DNA of 64,000 bases, from positions 4,241,431 to 4,305,430 of the forward strand of contig NC_011666.1 in NCBI RefSeq assembly GCF_000021745.1, read 5' to 3'. The notes beneath the pieces were generated by a model. It was not told the origin of the DNA and did no database searches. It saw nothing but the letters and a program-made list of their open reading frames with translations. Position 1 is the stretch's first letter. The number at the start of each line of letters is the position of its first letter. Source of the DNA: Methylocella silvestris BL2 (lineage in GTDB: Bacteria; Pseudomonadota; Alphaproteobacteria; Rhizobiales; Beijerinckiaceae). Both the position numbers and the translations under genes were made by a program. This document shows positions 44,888 through 54,907 of this stretch, in pieces.

Positions 44888-45322
44888 TCAGGCCGGGGAG
44901 ACGATCTGAAGGAGGCGGCGGCTGCGCGGGTGCACGAGGACGATCTCGTTGTTCACGACCGTGAACAGCAGGCGGCTGTCGCCGAGTTCCGCCGGCACGC
45001 GATACATGGCGATGCCCTTCGGAACGCGCATGCCAGGCTGCACCTGTCCGGCAAAACTGTGCGACTGGATGCCGTTGCTGCGGACATATTGCTGCAGGCT
45101 ATAGGACTGGCCCGGCGCGCCGGTCAGGACGTGCCACGTGCCGCTGACGCCGCCGATGACGCCGCCGGCGACGCCGCCGAGAACCGCGCCAACTGGACCG
45201 CCGGACCGGGCGCCTTCGGACGCGCCGCTCTGGACGCCGCTGGTAAGTTCGTCGGCAAAGGCTCCGGCCGGCGCGGCCAGCGCCGACAGGATGGCGCTGA
45301 CGATAAGAAGCTTGCTTTTCAT
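44888..45322 (-). CDS. Secreted DUF1236-like protein
   Basis: A 144-residue exported protein. The ATG at 45322 (MKSKLLIVSAILSALAAPAG) opens a signal peptide ending near AFA. A Gly/Ala-rich hydrophobic stretch (GPVGAVLGGVAGGVIGGVSG) resembles a glycine-zipper membrane segment. The C-terminal ~60 residues match the DUF1236-type domain found in many rhizobial periplasmic proteins: VPKGIAMYRVPAELGDSRLL and VLVHPRSRRLLQIV. The function of the domain is unknown. It is an isolated single gene. Confidence 0.8.
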   Translation of the reverse strand: MKSKLLIVSAILSALAAPAGAFADELTSGVQSGASEGARSGGPVGAVLGGVAGGVIGGVSGTWHVLTGAPGQSYSLQQYVRSNGIQSHSFAGQVQPGMRVPKGIAMYRVPAELGDSRLLFTVVNNEIVLVHPRSRRLLQIVSPA

Positions 45323-45773
45323 GGTGATCCAAATCCCTTGCGGATTATTGGTGAAGCTGCGGCCGACCCGAGGCTCAGCCACAGAGGACGCTGAGGAACC
45401 CTGATCGGTCCCTCGGCGCGTCGCGCCGCTTGAGCGGTTTCCCCACTCATAGAATAGAATGGCGAAAACGCTCCATCTCTTTGCTATAACGCATTATTCA
45501 AATCGCAAAGGCTGGCGGCCCTTGCGAAAAATGACTCTATCCAGCGGCGCGATGCGCAGCCTGACAAGCAGCCTTGCTCAAGCACGTTTCAAGGCGATCT
45601 TCAAGCTCTGGGCTGCGGCTTCGGGATTGGCGCGGACGTCCGGAGCGCGCCGCGCCGCCGCGCGCAGCGGCTGAAGGCGTTGTTTTATCTCCAACTTGAC
45701 CGAGGCGGCTGCATTCCTCGTGGAGATATTGTAAGGAGCGCTTGCCGCGTGGCGATGGGTGAGGGGTTGGGGC
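45323..45773. other. Intergenic region upstream of cbpA
   Basis: About 450 bp with no gene supported by motif or ribosome site. CTTGACCG at 45695 may be a -35 element for cbpA, but no convincing -10 follows at the right distance. Confidence 0.45.
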
Positions 45774-46679
45774 GTGAGCAGAGATCCTTATGAGGTCCTA
45801 GGCGTTCAGCGCGACGCTCCGGCGGGGGAAATCCAGAAAGCCTATCGCAAGCTCGCCAAGGCGCATCACCCCGATTTGAACCCGGGCGACGCCGCGGCCG
45901 AGGAGAAATTCAAGGAGGCGGCTTCCGCCTATGATCTTCTGAGCGATGCCGAAAAGCGCAGGCGCTACGACGCCGGCGAGATCGACGCGTCGGGCGCCGA
46001 GCGGCCGCCGCAGCATTTCTACCGCTCCTATGCCGGCGTCGATCCCGACGCCAGCCCCTATGCCAATGAATCCGCCTATGCCGATTTTCTTGACGATGAA
46101 ACGCTGGCGAGCATTCTTCGCGGCGCCCGCCGGCGCGGACCGGCCAAGGGGCGCAACCTGCATTACCGTCTTGGCGTCGATTTTCTGACCGCCGTCAATG
46201 GCGGCTCGGCCCGCGTCGGGCTTCCGGGCGCTGCGCCGCTGGACGTCACGATTCCGGCCGGCGCCGAACTCGGACAGACTCTACGGCTGCGCGGCAAGGG
46301 CGAAGCCGGATCGAACGGCGGCGAGCCCGGCGACGCCTTGGTCGAACTTGAAGTCGCGCCGCATAAATTCTTCACCCGCGAAGGGGACGACATTCATCTG
46401 ATCTTGCCGGTGAGCCTGTCCGAGGCCGTGCTCGGCGCCGAGGTCACCGTTCCGACGCCGAGCGGCTCGGTCAGTATGCGGCTGCCGAAGAATGCCAATT
46501 CCGGAACGAAACTTCGTCTGAAGGGCAAGGGCGTCGCCCGGCCGAATGGGGGCAGGGGCGATGAATATGTGACTCTCAAGATCATGCTGCCTGACAAAAG
46601 CGATCCTGAACTGGCGTCCTTTGTGGAGAACTGGGCGGCCGGCAAGGCGCATGATCCCCGCGCGGATATGAAACCGTGA
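45774..46679 (+). CDS. cbpA: DnaJ-class co-chaperone, CbpA-like
   Basis: A ~301-residue Hsp40 without a zinc finger. The GTG at 45774 ([16 protein letters not shown]) is preferred, with GAGGGG upstream; a GTG at 45759 is possible. The J-domain has [16 protein letters not shown], with HPD intact, and the C-terminal substrate-binding domains have [20 protein letters not shown] and [27 protein letters not shown]. Its stop overlaps the start of the CbpM-like gene by 4 bp (GTGA). CbpA/CbpM is a stress-related DnaK co-chaperone pair. Confidence 0.92.
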   Translation: MSRDPYEVLGVQRDAPAGEIQKAYRKLAKAHHPDLNPGDAAAEEKFKEAASAYDLLSDAEKRRRYDAGEIDASGAERPPQHFYRSYAGVDPDASPYANESAYADFLDDETLASILRGARRRGPAKGRNLHYRLGVDFLTAVNGGSARVGLPGAAPLDVTIPAGAELGQTLRLRGKGEAGSNGGEPGDALVELEVAPHKFFTREGDDIHLILPVSLSEAVLGAEVTVPTPSGSVSMRLPKNANSGTKLRLKGKGVARPNGGRGDEYVTLKIMLPDKSDPELASFVENWAAGKAHDPRADMKP

Positions 46680-46981
46680 AGGCTTTGGAGGCGGAAATGG
46701 TCGATCGGCGAGAATTCATGATCCGCGCGCGCATCGAGGCGGCGACGCTGGATGTCTTCATCGCCGAGGAATGGGTGATCCCCCGGCGCCAATCCGGCGC
46801 GGAAGAGTTTTCCGACGCCGATGTCGCGCGGGCGCATCTGATCCGCGATCTCAAGACCGATATCGGCGTTAATGACGAGGGGATCGGCGTGATTTTGCAT
46901 CTGATCGACCAGCTTCACGGCGTGCGCCGGACGCTTCAGGACGTGTTAAAGCGCAGCCGGCCGGCGCTGGATCAAGACTGA
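46676..46981 (+). CDS. cbpM: Chaperone modulator CbpM-like protein
   Basis: A 101-residue protein starting at a GTG that overlaps the cbpA stop. CbpM binds the CbpA J-domain and blocks it. Sequence features: [20 protein letters not shown] and [20 protein letters not shown], then [18 protein letters not shown]. These match the winged-helix/MerR-like fold of the family. Gene order and coupling support the assignment. Confidence 0.88.
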   Translation: MKALEAEMVDRREFMIRARIEAATLDVFIAEEWVIPRRQSGAEEFSDADVARAHLIRDLKTDIGVNDEGIGVILHLIDQLHGVRRTLQDVLKRSRPALDQD

Positions 46982-47002
46982 GTCAGGCGAAAAAGAGGCT
47001 TT

Positions 47003-47401
47003 GTGAGCGATCCATCATCCGACCGGCGGCCGCCGCGCCAAAGGCTGCTTGTCGCCGACGACGCGCCGCCGGGGCGCGCGATGCTTGCCGAGGCGGTCCG
47101 ACGGCTGCGTCCGGCCGCGGAACTGATCAATGCGCGCAACGCCGACGAAGCGCTCGGCGCTTTGGCGATGCAGCGAATCGACGTCGTTCTGATCGATTTC
47201 AGCCGGCCGGGCGCCGATGGCGTCGAACTTGCCGCCCTGATGCGGCGCACCCGCCGCGCGACGCCGATCGCCATCGTCTCCTCGCAAGGCGACGCCTGGA
47301 TGCGCGCCCAGGACCTCCAGGCCGTCTTTCTTCAGAAGCCGATTTCCGACGAAGCACTCGCCGCTTTTCTGGCGCGCGCCGAGCTGCAGCTTGGCCATTG
47401 A
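47003..47401 (+). CDS. Single-domain response regulator (receiver only)
   Basis: A 132-residue receiver domain with no output domain. It starts at GTG 47003 with AGAGG five bases upstream. Acidic pocket residues are in LLVADDAPPG, the phospho-acceptor Asp is in VVLIDFSRPGADG, Ser in AIVSSQGD, and Lys in LQKPISD. A CheY-like signal shuttle is likely. It lies 21 bp after cbpM and may be co-transcribed. Confidence 0.88.
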   Translation: MSDPSSDRRPPRQRLLVADDAPPGRAMLAEAVRRLRPAAELINARNADEALGALAMQRIDVVLIDFSRPGADGVELAALMRRTRRATPIAIVSSQGDAWMRAQDLQAVFLQKPISDEALAAFLARAELQLGH

Positions 47402-47551
47402 TCCAGGCTCGGAACCATCTAAAGGTAAAAAAAGTTTGAACGCGGCCGGTTTTTGGCCACAACTAGCGTCGAAACAACAAGCTGAAAAAACCTGAGCCGC
47501 AGTTGCCGGGGCGCCCTCGCCGCCTGCTGCGATCCAAACGGGAAGAAGCCT

Positions 47552-48838
47552 TTGCCTCTCGCCGCGCGGCCGCATGTGATTATCATCGGGGCTGGCCCAG
47601 CCGGGCTGATGGCCGCCGAAACGGTCGCCTCAAAGGGCGTTCGCGTTTCAATCTATGATCGCATGGCGGCGCCCGGCCGCAAATTTCTTCTGGCCGGGCG
47701 CGGCGGCCTCAATCTCACCCATAGTGAGGATTTCGAAATTCTTCTCTCACGCTATGGCGCGGCGAGCGATCGGCTGCGTGAGGCGCTTGAAGTCTTTTCG
47801 CCCAAGGCGCTGCGCGCGTGGTGCGAGGGAATGGGGCAGGCGACCTTTATCGGCACGAGCGGGCGCGTCTTCCCGGCGACCTTCAAGGCCTCGCCTTTGC
47901 TGCGCGCCTGGCTGAAACGGCTTGGTTCGCTCGGCGTCACCATGCATCTGCGTCAGGAGTGGCGCGGCTGGGACGCCAAGGGAGCGCTTCTTTTTGCCGG
48001 TCCCGACGGCGAAACGGCGGTCGAGGCCGACGCGACCATTCTTGCGCTCGGCGGAGCGAGCTGGCCGCGGCTCGGCTCCGACGGCGGCTGGGTCGGCGCG
48101 CTGCAGCGCGCAGCCATCGCCACAGCTCCGTTGCGGCCAGCCAATTGCGGCTTCCAGGCGAACTGGTCCGACCACTTCAAGGATCTGTTCGCGGGCGAGC
48201 CCTTGAAGGGGATCGCCGCGTCGTTTGGGGGTGAGCGCGTGCGCGGCGAGGGGACGATCACCCGCGCAGGACTCGAGGGCGGCGCCCTTTACGCCCTTGC
48301 CGCGCCGCTGCGGGACGCCATTGCCGCTTCCGGCGAGGCGGCCCTGCGCATCGCGCTGCGGCCGGATGTGGCCGAGGCCGATCTCGAGAGCCGCATCGCC
48401 AGCCGGGATCCGAAACAGTCCTTTTCGACCTTCGCGCGGAAATCGCTGCGGCTGTCCCCGGCCGCCATCGGGCTCATGCAGGAGAGCGCCCGGGCGGCGT
48501 TTGCGCCGCTCGGCGAGATGAGCCCCGCGCGGCTCGCCGGATTCGTCAATGCGGTTCCGATCCGGCTGACCGGCGTCGCGCCGCTCGCGCGGGCGATCTC
48601 AACGGCGGGCGGGGTCGTCTTCGATGAGGTCGATCGCAATTTCATGCTGCGCCGCCGGCCGGGCGCGTTCGTGGCGGGGGAGATGCTCGATTGGGAGGCG
48701 CCGACCGGCGGCTATCTGATGCAGGCTTGCTTTGCGACAGGCGCTGCGGCCGGGCGCGGCGCGCTCGAATGGGCGGCTCGCGAACACGCCGGGCAGAGTT
48801 TTGGCAGGCAAAACCTCGCTCTCGCGCCGCCAGCGTGA
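47552..48838 (+). CDS. BaiN/TIGR03862-type FAD-dependent flavoprotein
   Basis: A 428-residue flavoprotein of the HI0933/BaiN group, TIGR03862 subgroup. A TTG start at 47552 follows GGGAAG. The FAD motif is VIIIGAGPAGLMAAE, and GRKFLLAGRGGLNLTHSE is the subgroup's hallmark. Near the C-terminus GAFVAGEMLDWEAPTGGYLMQACFATG completes the FAD site. Substrate and role are unknown; some relatives act as reductases. It is convergent with prephenate dehydratase with a 1-bp gap between stop codons. Confidence 0.9.
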   Translation: MPLAARPHVIIIGAGPAGLMAAETVASKGVRVSIYDRMAAPGRKFLLAGRGGLNLTHSEDFEILLSRYGAASDRLREALEVFSPKALRAWCEGMGQATFIGTSGRVFPATFKASPLLRAWLKRLGSLGVTMHLRQEWRGWDAKGALLFAGPDGETAVEADATILALGGASWPRLGSDGGWVGALQRAAIATAPLRPANCGFQANWSDHFKDLFAGEPLKGIAASFGGERVRGEGTITRAGLEGGALYALAAPLRDAIAASGEAALRIALRPDVAEADLESRIASRDPKQSFSTFARKSLRLSPAAIGLMQESARAAFAPLGEMSPARLAGFVNAVPIRLTGVAPLARAISTAGGVVFDEVDRNFMLRRRPGAFVAGEMLDWEAPTGGYLMQACFATGAAAGRGALEWAAREHAGQSFGRQNLALAPPA

Positions 48839-48839
48839 T

Positions 48840-49706
48840 CTAGCCGTCCCAACCATTGGCGCGGCTCTCGATCCGGAACGGATGCGCCGGATACACCCCC
48901 AAAATCTTCAGCTCCTTGCAGAAAAACGCCAGCTCCTCGAGCGCGCGGGCGAGCGCCGGCTCCTCGGGGTGGCCGTCGACGTCGGCCAGAAATTGCGTCG
49001 CGGTAAAATGCCCTCCGACCATATAGCTTTCCAGCTTGGTCATATTGACGCCATTGGTGGCGAAGCCGCCGAGCGCCTTGTAAAGCGCGGCCGGCACGTT
49101 GCGGACCCGGAAGACAAAACTCGTGACGGTCGGCGCGGCGGTGGAAGGCGCAGCCCAGGCGGGCGTCCGCGACAGGATCACGAAGCGCGTCGTATTATTC
49201 GGCTCGTCGCCGATGTCCCGCGCCAGAACCTCGAGGCCATAGATTTCGCCGGCGAGCGAGGTGGCGATCGAGGTCTTTGAGGGATCGGCCCATTCGGCGA
49301 CCTGGCGCGCCGAGCCTGCCGTATCGGCGGCGACATGCGGAAAAAGGCGCAATTCGCGAATGATCTTGCGGCATTGGCCCAGCGCGTGAACGTGGCTGTA
49401 GACCGATTTGACGTCGCCAAGCTTGGCTCCCTTGAGGCCGAGCAGCTGAAAGTCGATCGGCATGAAATGCTCGCCGATGACATGAAGGTTGGCGCGCGGC
49501 AGCAGATGGTGAATATCGGCGACGCGGCCGGCGATCGAATTCTCGATCGGAATCATGCCGAGTTCGGCCTCGCCCTCGGCGATGGCGCTGAGCGCATCTT
49601 CGAAGGTGTCGTAGGCAATCGGCGTCGCGCCCGGATAGACGGTGCGGCAGGCGATCTCGGAATTGGCGCCGGGCTCGCCCTGATAGGCGATTTTCTGGAC
49701 GGTCAT
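48840..49706 (-). CDS. pheA: Prephenate dehydratase
   Basis: A 288-residue enzyme of phenylalanine synthesis that converts prephenate to phenylpyruvate. The catalytic domain begins IAYQGEPGANSEIACR, with GMIPIENSIAGRVADIHHLL and NNTTRFVILSR (the TRF catalytic motif). The C-terminal ACT domain (NVPAALYKALGGFATNGVNM, then LESYMVGG, the alpha form of ESRP) binds phenylalanine for feedback control. There is no chorismate mutase domain. It is a monofunctional gene. Confidence 0.97.
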   Translation of the reverse strand: MTVQKIAYQGEPGANSEIACRTVYPGATPIAYDTFEDALSAIAEGEAELGMIPIENSIAGRVADIHHLLPRANLHVIGEHFMPIDFQLLGLKGAKLGDVKSVYSHVHALGQCRKIIRELRLFPHVAADTAGSARQVAEWADPSKTSIATSLAGEIYGLEVLARDIGDEPNNTTRFVILSRTPAWAAPSTAAPTVTSFVFRVRNVPAALYKALGGFATNGVNMTKLESYMVGGHFTATQFLADVDGHPEEPALARALEELAFFCKELKILGVYPAHPFRIESRANGWDG

Positions 49707-49993
49707 GACGGAGGAAATCTCAAAATCTCAGGAAGGCGATCTAATGGCACGCCAACTGCCTGCGAGGGAAGCGTCGGGCGCGAGGCGGCTGCGGGGGGAA
49801 ATTTTTGCAGCGCTGGGCCCGGTGAAAAAAGAAGGATTTGCGCGCAGGCTGGAATCATTATTGTGATGGCGGCCTTAATCCGGATAGGCTATGCAGCGCC
49901 CAAGCTCAGCTAGATCCGCTCGGTTACGGCGAGCAGGGTTTTGACGAGACAGACCGCATCATCGGCAACTGCCCCTTAATCGGGAGGACGCAT

Positions 49994-50542
49994 TTGTTTT
50001 CCTTCGAAACCAACAAGATCGCCGGCGCCATTCTGGGATCGCTTCTGCTGGCCATGGGCCTCGGCGTCATCGGACAAATGATCTTCTCGCATCCGGCCCT
50101 GAAGACGCCCGGCTTCAATCTGCCGGCGCTGGCCGAAGGCGGCGAGAGCGGAGGCGCGCCGGCCGCCGAGGCGGTCGCGTCCTTACCCGAACGCCTCGCC
50201 AAGGCGGACGTCAAAAGGGGCGAGTCGCTGACCAAGGCCTGCCAGGCGTGCCACAGCTTTGAGAAGGGCGGGGCCGCGAAGGTCGGGCCGCCGCTGTTCG
50301 GCGTGGTCGGCCGTCCCAAGGATTCGATCGCCGGCTTTGGCTATTCGGACGCCATGAAGGCCAAGGGCGGCGCCTGGACCTTCGACGATCTCGATCATTT
50401 CATCGCCAGCCCCAAGGGTTTCATCAGCGGCACCAAAATGGGCTTCGCAGGAGAGCCCGATCCGCAAAAACGGGCCGATATCATCGCTTATCTCCGCACT
50501 TTGTCGGATAGTCCGGTTCCGCTGCCAGCCCCTGGCAAGTGA
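49994..50542 (+). CDS. Membrane-anchored cytochrome c (CycM/c2-like)
   Basis: A ~182-residue class I cytochrome c anchored to the inner membrane. The TTG start at 49994 follows GGGAGG six bases upstream, and gives LFSFETNKIAGAILGSLLLA, the standard anchor of this family. A Gly/Ala-rich linker (~45 residues) leads to the haem domain with CQACHSF (Cys-x-x-Cys-His) and a distal Met in GTKMGFAG. Relatives pass electrons from the bc1 complex to terminal oxidases. Longer frames upstream lack sense. Confidence 0.92.
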   Translation: MFSFETNKIAGAILGSLLLAMGLGVIGQMIFSHPALKTPGFNLPALAEGGESGGAPAAEAVASLPERLAKADVKRGESLTKACQACHSFEKGGAAKVGPPLFGVVGRPKDSIAGFGYSDAMKAKGGAWTFDDLDHFIASPKGFISGTKMGFAGEPDPQKRADIIAYLRTLSDSPVPLPAPGK

Positions 50543-50692
50543 AGCCGCTTGGCGCGCGCCATCACAAAACCTAGATAGGGTGGTGACTGGGCGCGCGGCA
50601 TGGCTTCGCGGGGAGGGCGAGCGCGCGGCCGCGCCGGAGATCCCGCGAGACCCGGCGTCACGCGATTAACCTCCATCCGACGAGGACGAATC

Positions 50693-52585
50693 TTGCGCGA
50701 TCCATTGGCCATCTCCCGCCGTTCCTTCGTGCAATATTCCGCCTGCGGCCTGATCGCGCCCCGGTTTCTCACGCCGCCGGCCTTTGCTGCCGAAGCCTTT
50801 GCCGCCGGAGAGCGCGAGGTTCACGGCCTCTCCGTGTTCGGCGATCTGGCGCTGCCTGCCGATTTTCCGCATTTCGCCTATGTCAATCCAGAGGCTCCGA
50901 AGGGCGGCGAGATCTCGCTGCAGGTGAGCTCAACCTCTGGCAATCAGAATTTCACGACCTTCAATACGCTGAACGCTTATATCCTGAAGGGCGACGGCGC
51001 CGCCGGCATGGGGCTCATCTTCGATTCGTTGATGACGGGCAATGCAGACGAGCCGGATTCGCTTTACGGCCTCGTCGCTCGCGCGGTGCGGGTCTCGGCC
51101 GATCGCAGCGTCTATCGCTTCCTGTTGCGCAAGGAGGCCCGTTTTCACGATGGGTCGCCGCTGACCGCCGCGGACGTCGCCTTTTCCCTCAACATCTTAA
51201 AGGCCAAGGGTCATCCCTCTATTCGTCAGGCGCTGCGGGACCTCGACGCCGCCGAGGACGAGGCCGACGACATCGTGATGGTGCGGCTAAAGTCCCAACG
51301 CAGCCGCGAAGCGCCTTTGATCGTCGCGGGCCAGCCGATTTTCAGCGCGGCTTATTACAAGACCCGTGATTTTGACCAGACGACGCTGGAGCCGCCGCTC
51401 GGCTCCGGCGGCTATAAGGTCGGCCGGTTCGATCAGGGCCATTTCATCAGTTTCGAACGCGTCGCGGATTATTGGGGCAAGGATTTGCCGGTCAATATCG
51501 GCCAGTCCAATTTCGACCGGGTTCGTTTCGAATATTTCGGCGATCGCAAGGTCGCGTTCGAGGCCTTCAAGGCGGGCGTATTCAGCTTCCGCGAGGAATT
51601 CACCTCGGCGGTCTGGGCCACGGGGTATGATTTCGCCGCGGTCAAGGACGGCAGGGTGCAGCGCGCGACGCTTCCCGACGAATCGCCGATGGGAACGCAG
51701 GGCTGGTTCCTCAACATGCGCCGCGACAAATTCAGGGATCCGCGGATCAGGGAGGCGATCGGCCTCGCCTTTGACTTCGAATGGACCAACCGCAACATCA
51801 TGTATGGGGTCTATTCGCGCACGGTTTCCTTTTTCCAGAATTCGCCGATGGCGGCGCAGGGCAAGCCCTCCCCCGAGGAGCTGGCCTTGCTCGAACCCTG
51901 TCGCGGCGAACTGTCGCCAGACGTGTTCGGCGAGGTCTATACCCCGCCCGTCTCGGACGGCTCGGGCCAGGACCGCGCCCTCCTGCGCCGCGCCAATGAT
52001 CTCTTCGTTTCGGCCGGATGCAAACGGCAGGGGTCCGCCCTGATCCTGCCGGACGGCAAGCCGTTCGAGATTGAATTTCTCGACTTCGACGGCGCCCTCG
52101 AGCCGCATACGGCGCCGTTCATCAAGAACCTCAAGCTGCTCGGAATCGAGGCGCGCTATCGCGTCGTCGACGCGGCGCAATACAAGCGCCGGACCGACGA
52201 TTTCGATTATGACATCGTCACCTCGCGCTTCGGGCTCGGCCTGACGCCGGGGGAGGGCATGCGCGCGACCTTCGGTTCCGAAGCCGCCGACATGGCCGGC
52301 TCGCGCAATGTGTCGGGCATCAAGAACAAGGCAGTCGACGCGCTGATCGAAAAAGCGCTTGTCGCCGAGACGCGCGAGGAGCTGACTTTCATCTGCCGCT
52401 CGATCGACCGCATCCTGCGCGCCATGCACCCCTGGGTTCCGATGTGGAACAAGCCCAATCATCTCGTCGCCTATTGGGATCTGTTCAGCCGGCCCGAGCG
52501 CAGCGGGCGCTACGAGATCGGCGTGCTCAATAGCTGGTGGTATGATGAAGAGAAGGCCAAACGCATTAATTTCGCCGGCCGCTGA
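50693..52585 (+). CDS. yejA: Oligopeptide ABC transporter, substrate-binding protein
   Basis: A ~630-residue periplasmic peptide-binding protein (SBP family 5) of the YejABEF importer. A Tat signal is visible in ISRRSFVQYSACGLIAPRF, with cleavage near AFA. The TTG at 50693 has a GAGG seven bases upstream; an ATG at 50600 would add 31 residues. Family features are YVNPEAPKGGEI near the mature start, RPRSLYGLVA-like DEPDSLYGLVARAV, ADVAFSLNIL, and GTQGWFLNMRRDKFRDPRIR. Such binders deliver peptides or microcins to the permease. It is the first gene of yejABE-x-x-yejF. Confidence 0.94.
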   Translation: MRDPLAISRRSFVQYSACGLIAPRFLTPPAFAAEAFAAGEREVHGLSVFGDLALPADFPHFAYVNPEAPKGGEISLQVSSTSGNQNFTTFNTLNAYILKGDGAAGMGLIFDSLMTGNADEPDSLYGLVARAVRVSADRSVYRFLLRKEARFHDGSPLTAADVAFSLNILKAKGHPSIRQALRDLDAAEDEADDIVMVRLKSQRSREAPLIVAGQPIFSAAYYKTRDFDQTTLEPPLGSGGYKVGRFDQGHFISFERVADYWGKDLPVNIGQSNFDRVRFEYFGDRKVAFEAFKAGVFSFREEFTSAVWATGYDFAAVKDGRVQRATLPDESPMGTQGWFLNMRRDKFRDPRIREAIGLAFDFEWTNRNIMYGVYSRTVSFFQNSPMAAQGKPSPEELALLEPCRGELSPDVFGEVYTPPVSDGSGQDRALLRRANDLFVSAGCKRQGSALILPDGKPFEIEFLDFDGALEPHTAPFIKNLKLLGIEARYRVVDAAQYKRRTDDFDYDIVTSRFGLGLTPGEGMRATFGSEAADMAGSRNVSGIKNKAVDALIEKALVAETREELTFICRSIDRILRAMHPWVPMWNKPNHLVAYWDLFSRPERSGRYEIGVLNSWWYDEEKAKRINFAGR

Positions 52586-52594
52586 CAGGGCTTA

Positions 52595-53686
52595 ATGTTC
52601 GCTTATATCGCTCGACGCATTCTGTTGATGATTCCGACGATCTTCGGAATTCTGGCGATTTCGTTCGTCATCGTGCAATTCGCGCCAGGCGGCCCGGTCG
52701 AGCGCATTCTGGCGCAATTGCAGGGGCTTGACAGCGGCGCCACCGCCCATTTCGGCGGCGGGGGCGGCGAGATCGGCGCCGGCAATGCGGGCGATTTTTC
52801 ATCCAAATATCGCGGCGCGCAGGGGCTCGACCCGAAGTTCATCGCCGAACTCGAAAAGCAGTTCGGCTTCGACAAGCCGGCCTATGAGCGTTTCTTCATG
52901 ATGCTGAAGAATTACGCTCTGTTCGATTTCGGCCGCTCCTATTTCCGCGATGAGCCGGTGCTGCAACTGATCAAGGAAAAGCTGCCGGTCTCGATCTCGC
53001 TCGGCCTGTGGATGACGTTGCTCTCTTATGCGATCTCCATTCCGCTCGGCGTCAGGAAGGCGGTCTGCGACGGCTCTCGCTTCGACGTCTGGACCTCGGC
53101 GGTGGTGATCGTCGGCTACGCCATTCCGAGCTTTCTGTTCGCCATTCTGCTGATCGTCCTCTTTTGCGGCGGCTCCTTCTGGCAGCTCTTCCCGCTACGG
53201 GGCCTCACCTCGGAAAACTTCGACCAGCTCTCGCTGTTCGGCAAGGTGAAGGATTATCTCTGGCATATTGCTCTGCCGGTGACGTCGCTGACGCTCGGGG
53301 CCTTTGCGACCTCGACCTTTCTCACCAAAAACTCCTTCCTCGACGAGATCCGCAAGCAATATGTGCTCACCGCCCGCATGAAGGGTCTTTCCGAACGGCG
53401 CGTGCTTTATGGCCATGTCTTCCGCAACGCCATGATGATCGTCGTCGCCGGCTTTCCGGGCGCTTTTCTCGCCGCGTTTCTCGGCGGCTCGCTGCTGATC
53501 GAGACGATTTTCTCGCTGGACGGGCTCGGGCTCCTGTCCTTCGAATCCATCGTCAACCGCGATTATCCGGTGGTGTTCGCCAATCTCTACATCATGTCGC
53601 TGCTCGGGCTCGTGGTTAATCTCCTGTCGGATCTCACCTATACCTGGATCGATCCGCGGATTGATTTCTCGACGCGGGAGGTGTGA
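52595..53686 (+). CDS. yejB: Oligopeptide ABC transporter permease
   Basis: A 363-residue permease with six predicted membrane segments. The N-terminus [20 protein letters not shown] is the DppB-type start; a ~60-residue periplasmic Gly-rich insert ([13 protein letters not shown]) follows helix 1 as in YejB. The EAA loop region is [20 protein letters not shown]. It begins 9 bp after yejA and ends directly before yejE. Confidence 0.95.
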   Translation: MFAYIARRILLMIPTIFGILAISFVIVQFAPGGPVERILAQLQGLDSGATAHFGGGGGEIGAGNAGDFSSKYRGAQGLDPKFIAELEKQFGFDKPAYERFFMMLKNYALFDFGRSYFRDEPVLQLIKEKLPVSISLGLWMTLLSYAISIPLGVRKAVCDGSRFDVWTSAVVIVGYAIPSFLFAILLIVLFCGGSFWQLFPLRGLTSENFDQLSLFGKVKDYLWHIALPVTSLTLGAFATSTFLTKNSFLDEIRKQYVLTARMKGLSERRVLYGHVFRNAMMIVVAGFPGAFLAAFLGGSLLIETIFSLDGLGLLSFESIVNRDYPVVFANLYIMSLLGLVVNLLSDLTYTWIDPRIDFSTREV

Positions 53687-54844
53687 TTGGACGCTCCCGC
53701 GATCGAGGCCTTGACGACAAGGGCGCCCCCTTTGCAGCGGGCGCGCCTCAGCCCCATCAACCAGCGCCGGCTGGCGTTGTTCAAGGCGCATCGGCGCGGC
53801 TATTGGTCGTTCTGGATATTCATGGTCCTGTTCGTCCTTTCGCTGTTCGCCGAATTTATCGCCAACGACCGGCCGGTCCTTGTCGTCTACAAGGGCGAGC
53901 TGTTGTTTCCGGTCTTCAAAGACTATCCGGAAGAGAAATTCGGCGGCTTTCTCGCCCGGACCGACTATCGCGACGCGGTGATCGCCGACGAGATCAAGGC
54001 GCATGGCTTCATGGTCTGGCCGCCCGTCCATTTTTCCTACCGCACCATCAACCGGCAATTGCCGACGCCGGCCCCCTCGCCGCCGACGTGGATGCTGAGC
54101 AAGGCGCAATGCGCCGCCGCCGCCGAACGCTTCGATAAGCAGGACCCCGGAGGCGGCTGCGGCGTCATCGAATGGAACTGGCTCGGCACCGACGATCAGG
54201 GACGCGACGTGCTGGCGCGGCTGATCTATGGTTTCCGCCTGTCGCTGTTGTTCGGCCTCACCCTTGCGATCGTCTCGTCGGTCGTCGGCGTCGCCGCGGG
54301 AGCCCTGCAGGGCTATTATGGCGGCTGGACCGATCTTTTATTTCAGCGCTTCATCGAGGTCTGGTCGTCGCTGCCGCATCTCTATCTCTTGATCATCATC
54401 TCCTCGATCATTACGCCGAGCTTTTTCGTGCTGCTTGGCATATTGCTTTTGTTTTCCTGGGTCTCGCTGGTCCATGTTGTGCGGGCGGAATGTCTGCGCA
54501 CGCGCAATTTCGAATATGTCAACGCCGCGCGCGCGCTCGGCCTCAGCAATCCGGCGATCATCTGGCGGCATGTGCTGCCGAACGCCATGGTCGCGACGCT
54601 GACCTTTTTGCCCTTCGTCCTCAACGGCTCGATCACCACGCTGACGGCGCTGGATTTTCTCGGCTTCGGCCTGCCGCCCGGCTCGCCCTCGCTGGGCGAA
54701 TTGCTGTTGCAGGGCAAATCCAATCTTCAGGCCCCCTGGCTCGGATTGACCGGTTTCATCGTCATCGCTTTGATGCTGTCGCTGCTGGTCTTCATCGGCG
54801 AGGCGGTGCGCGACGCTTTTGATCCGCGCAAGACGCTGCAATAA
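53687..54844 (+). CDS. yejE: Oligopeptide ABC transporter permease
   Basis: A 385-residue permease. The TTG start at 53687 immediately follows the yejB TGA, with GGGAGG upstream. The N-terminus has RLSPINQRRLALFKAHRRGY and a ~120-residue periplasmic loop after helix 1, both characteristic of YejE. The EAA loop reads YVNAARALGLSNPAIIWRHV. The downstream gap to the next gene is ~63 bp and then two unrelated genes intervene before yejF, an unusual order. Confidence 0.95.
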   Translation: MDAPAIEALTTRAPPLQRARLSPINQRRLALFKAHRRGYWSFWIFMVLFVLSLFAEFIANDRPVLVVYKGELLFPVFKDYPEEKFGGFLARTDYRDAVIADEIKAHGFMVWPPVHFSYRTINRQLPTPAPSPPTWMLSKAQCAAAAERFDKQDPGGGCGVIEWNWLGTDDQGRDVLARLIYGFRLSLLFGLTLAIVSSVVGVAAGALQGYYGGWTDLLFQRFIEVWSSLPHLYLLIIISSIITPSFFVLLGILLLFSWVSLVHVVRAECLRTRNFEYVNAARALGLSNPAIIWRHVLPNAMVATLTFLPFVLNGSITTLTALDFLGFGLPPGSPSLGELLLQGKSNLQAPWLGLTGFIVIALMLSLLVFIGEAVRDAFDPRKTLQ

Positions 54845-54907
54845 CGTTAAAGAGATTTCCGTTCGTTTGGCTTTATGCGAAAGTTTGCGGCGAAGGAGAC
54901 TAAAAGG

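Noticed and set aside
51287..52462. Long minus-strand frame antisense to yejA
   Set aside because: No motifs or ribosome site; yejA is well supported on the other strand.
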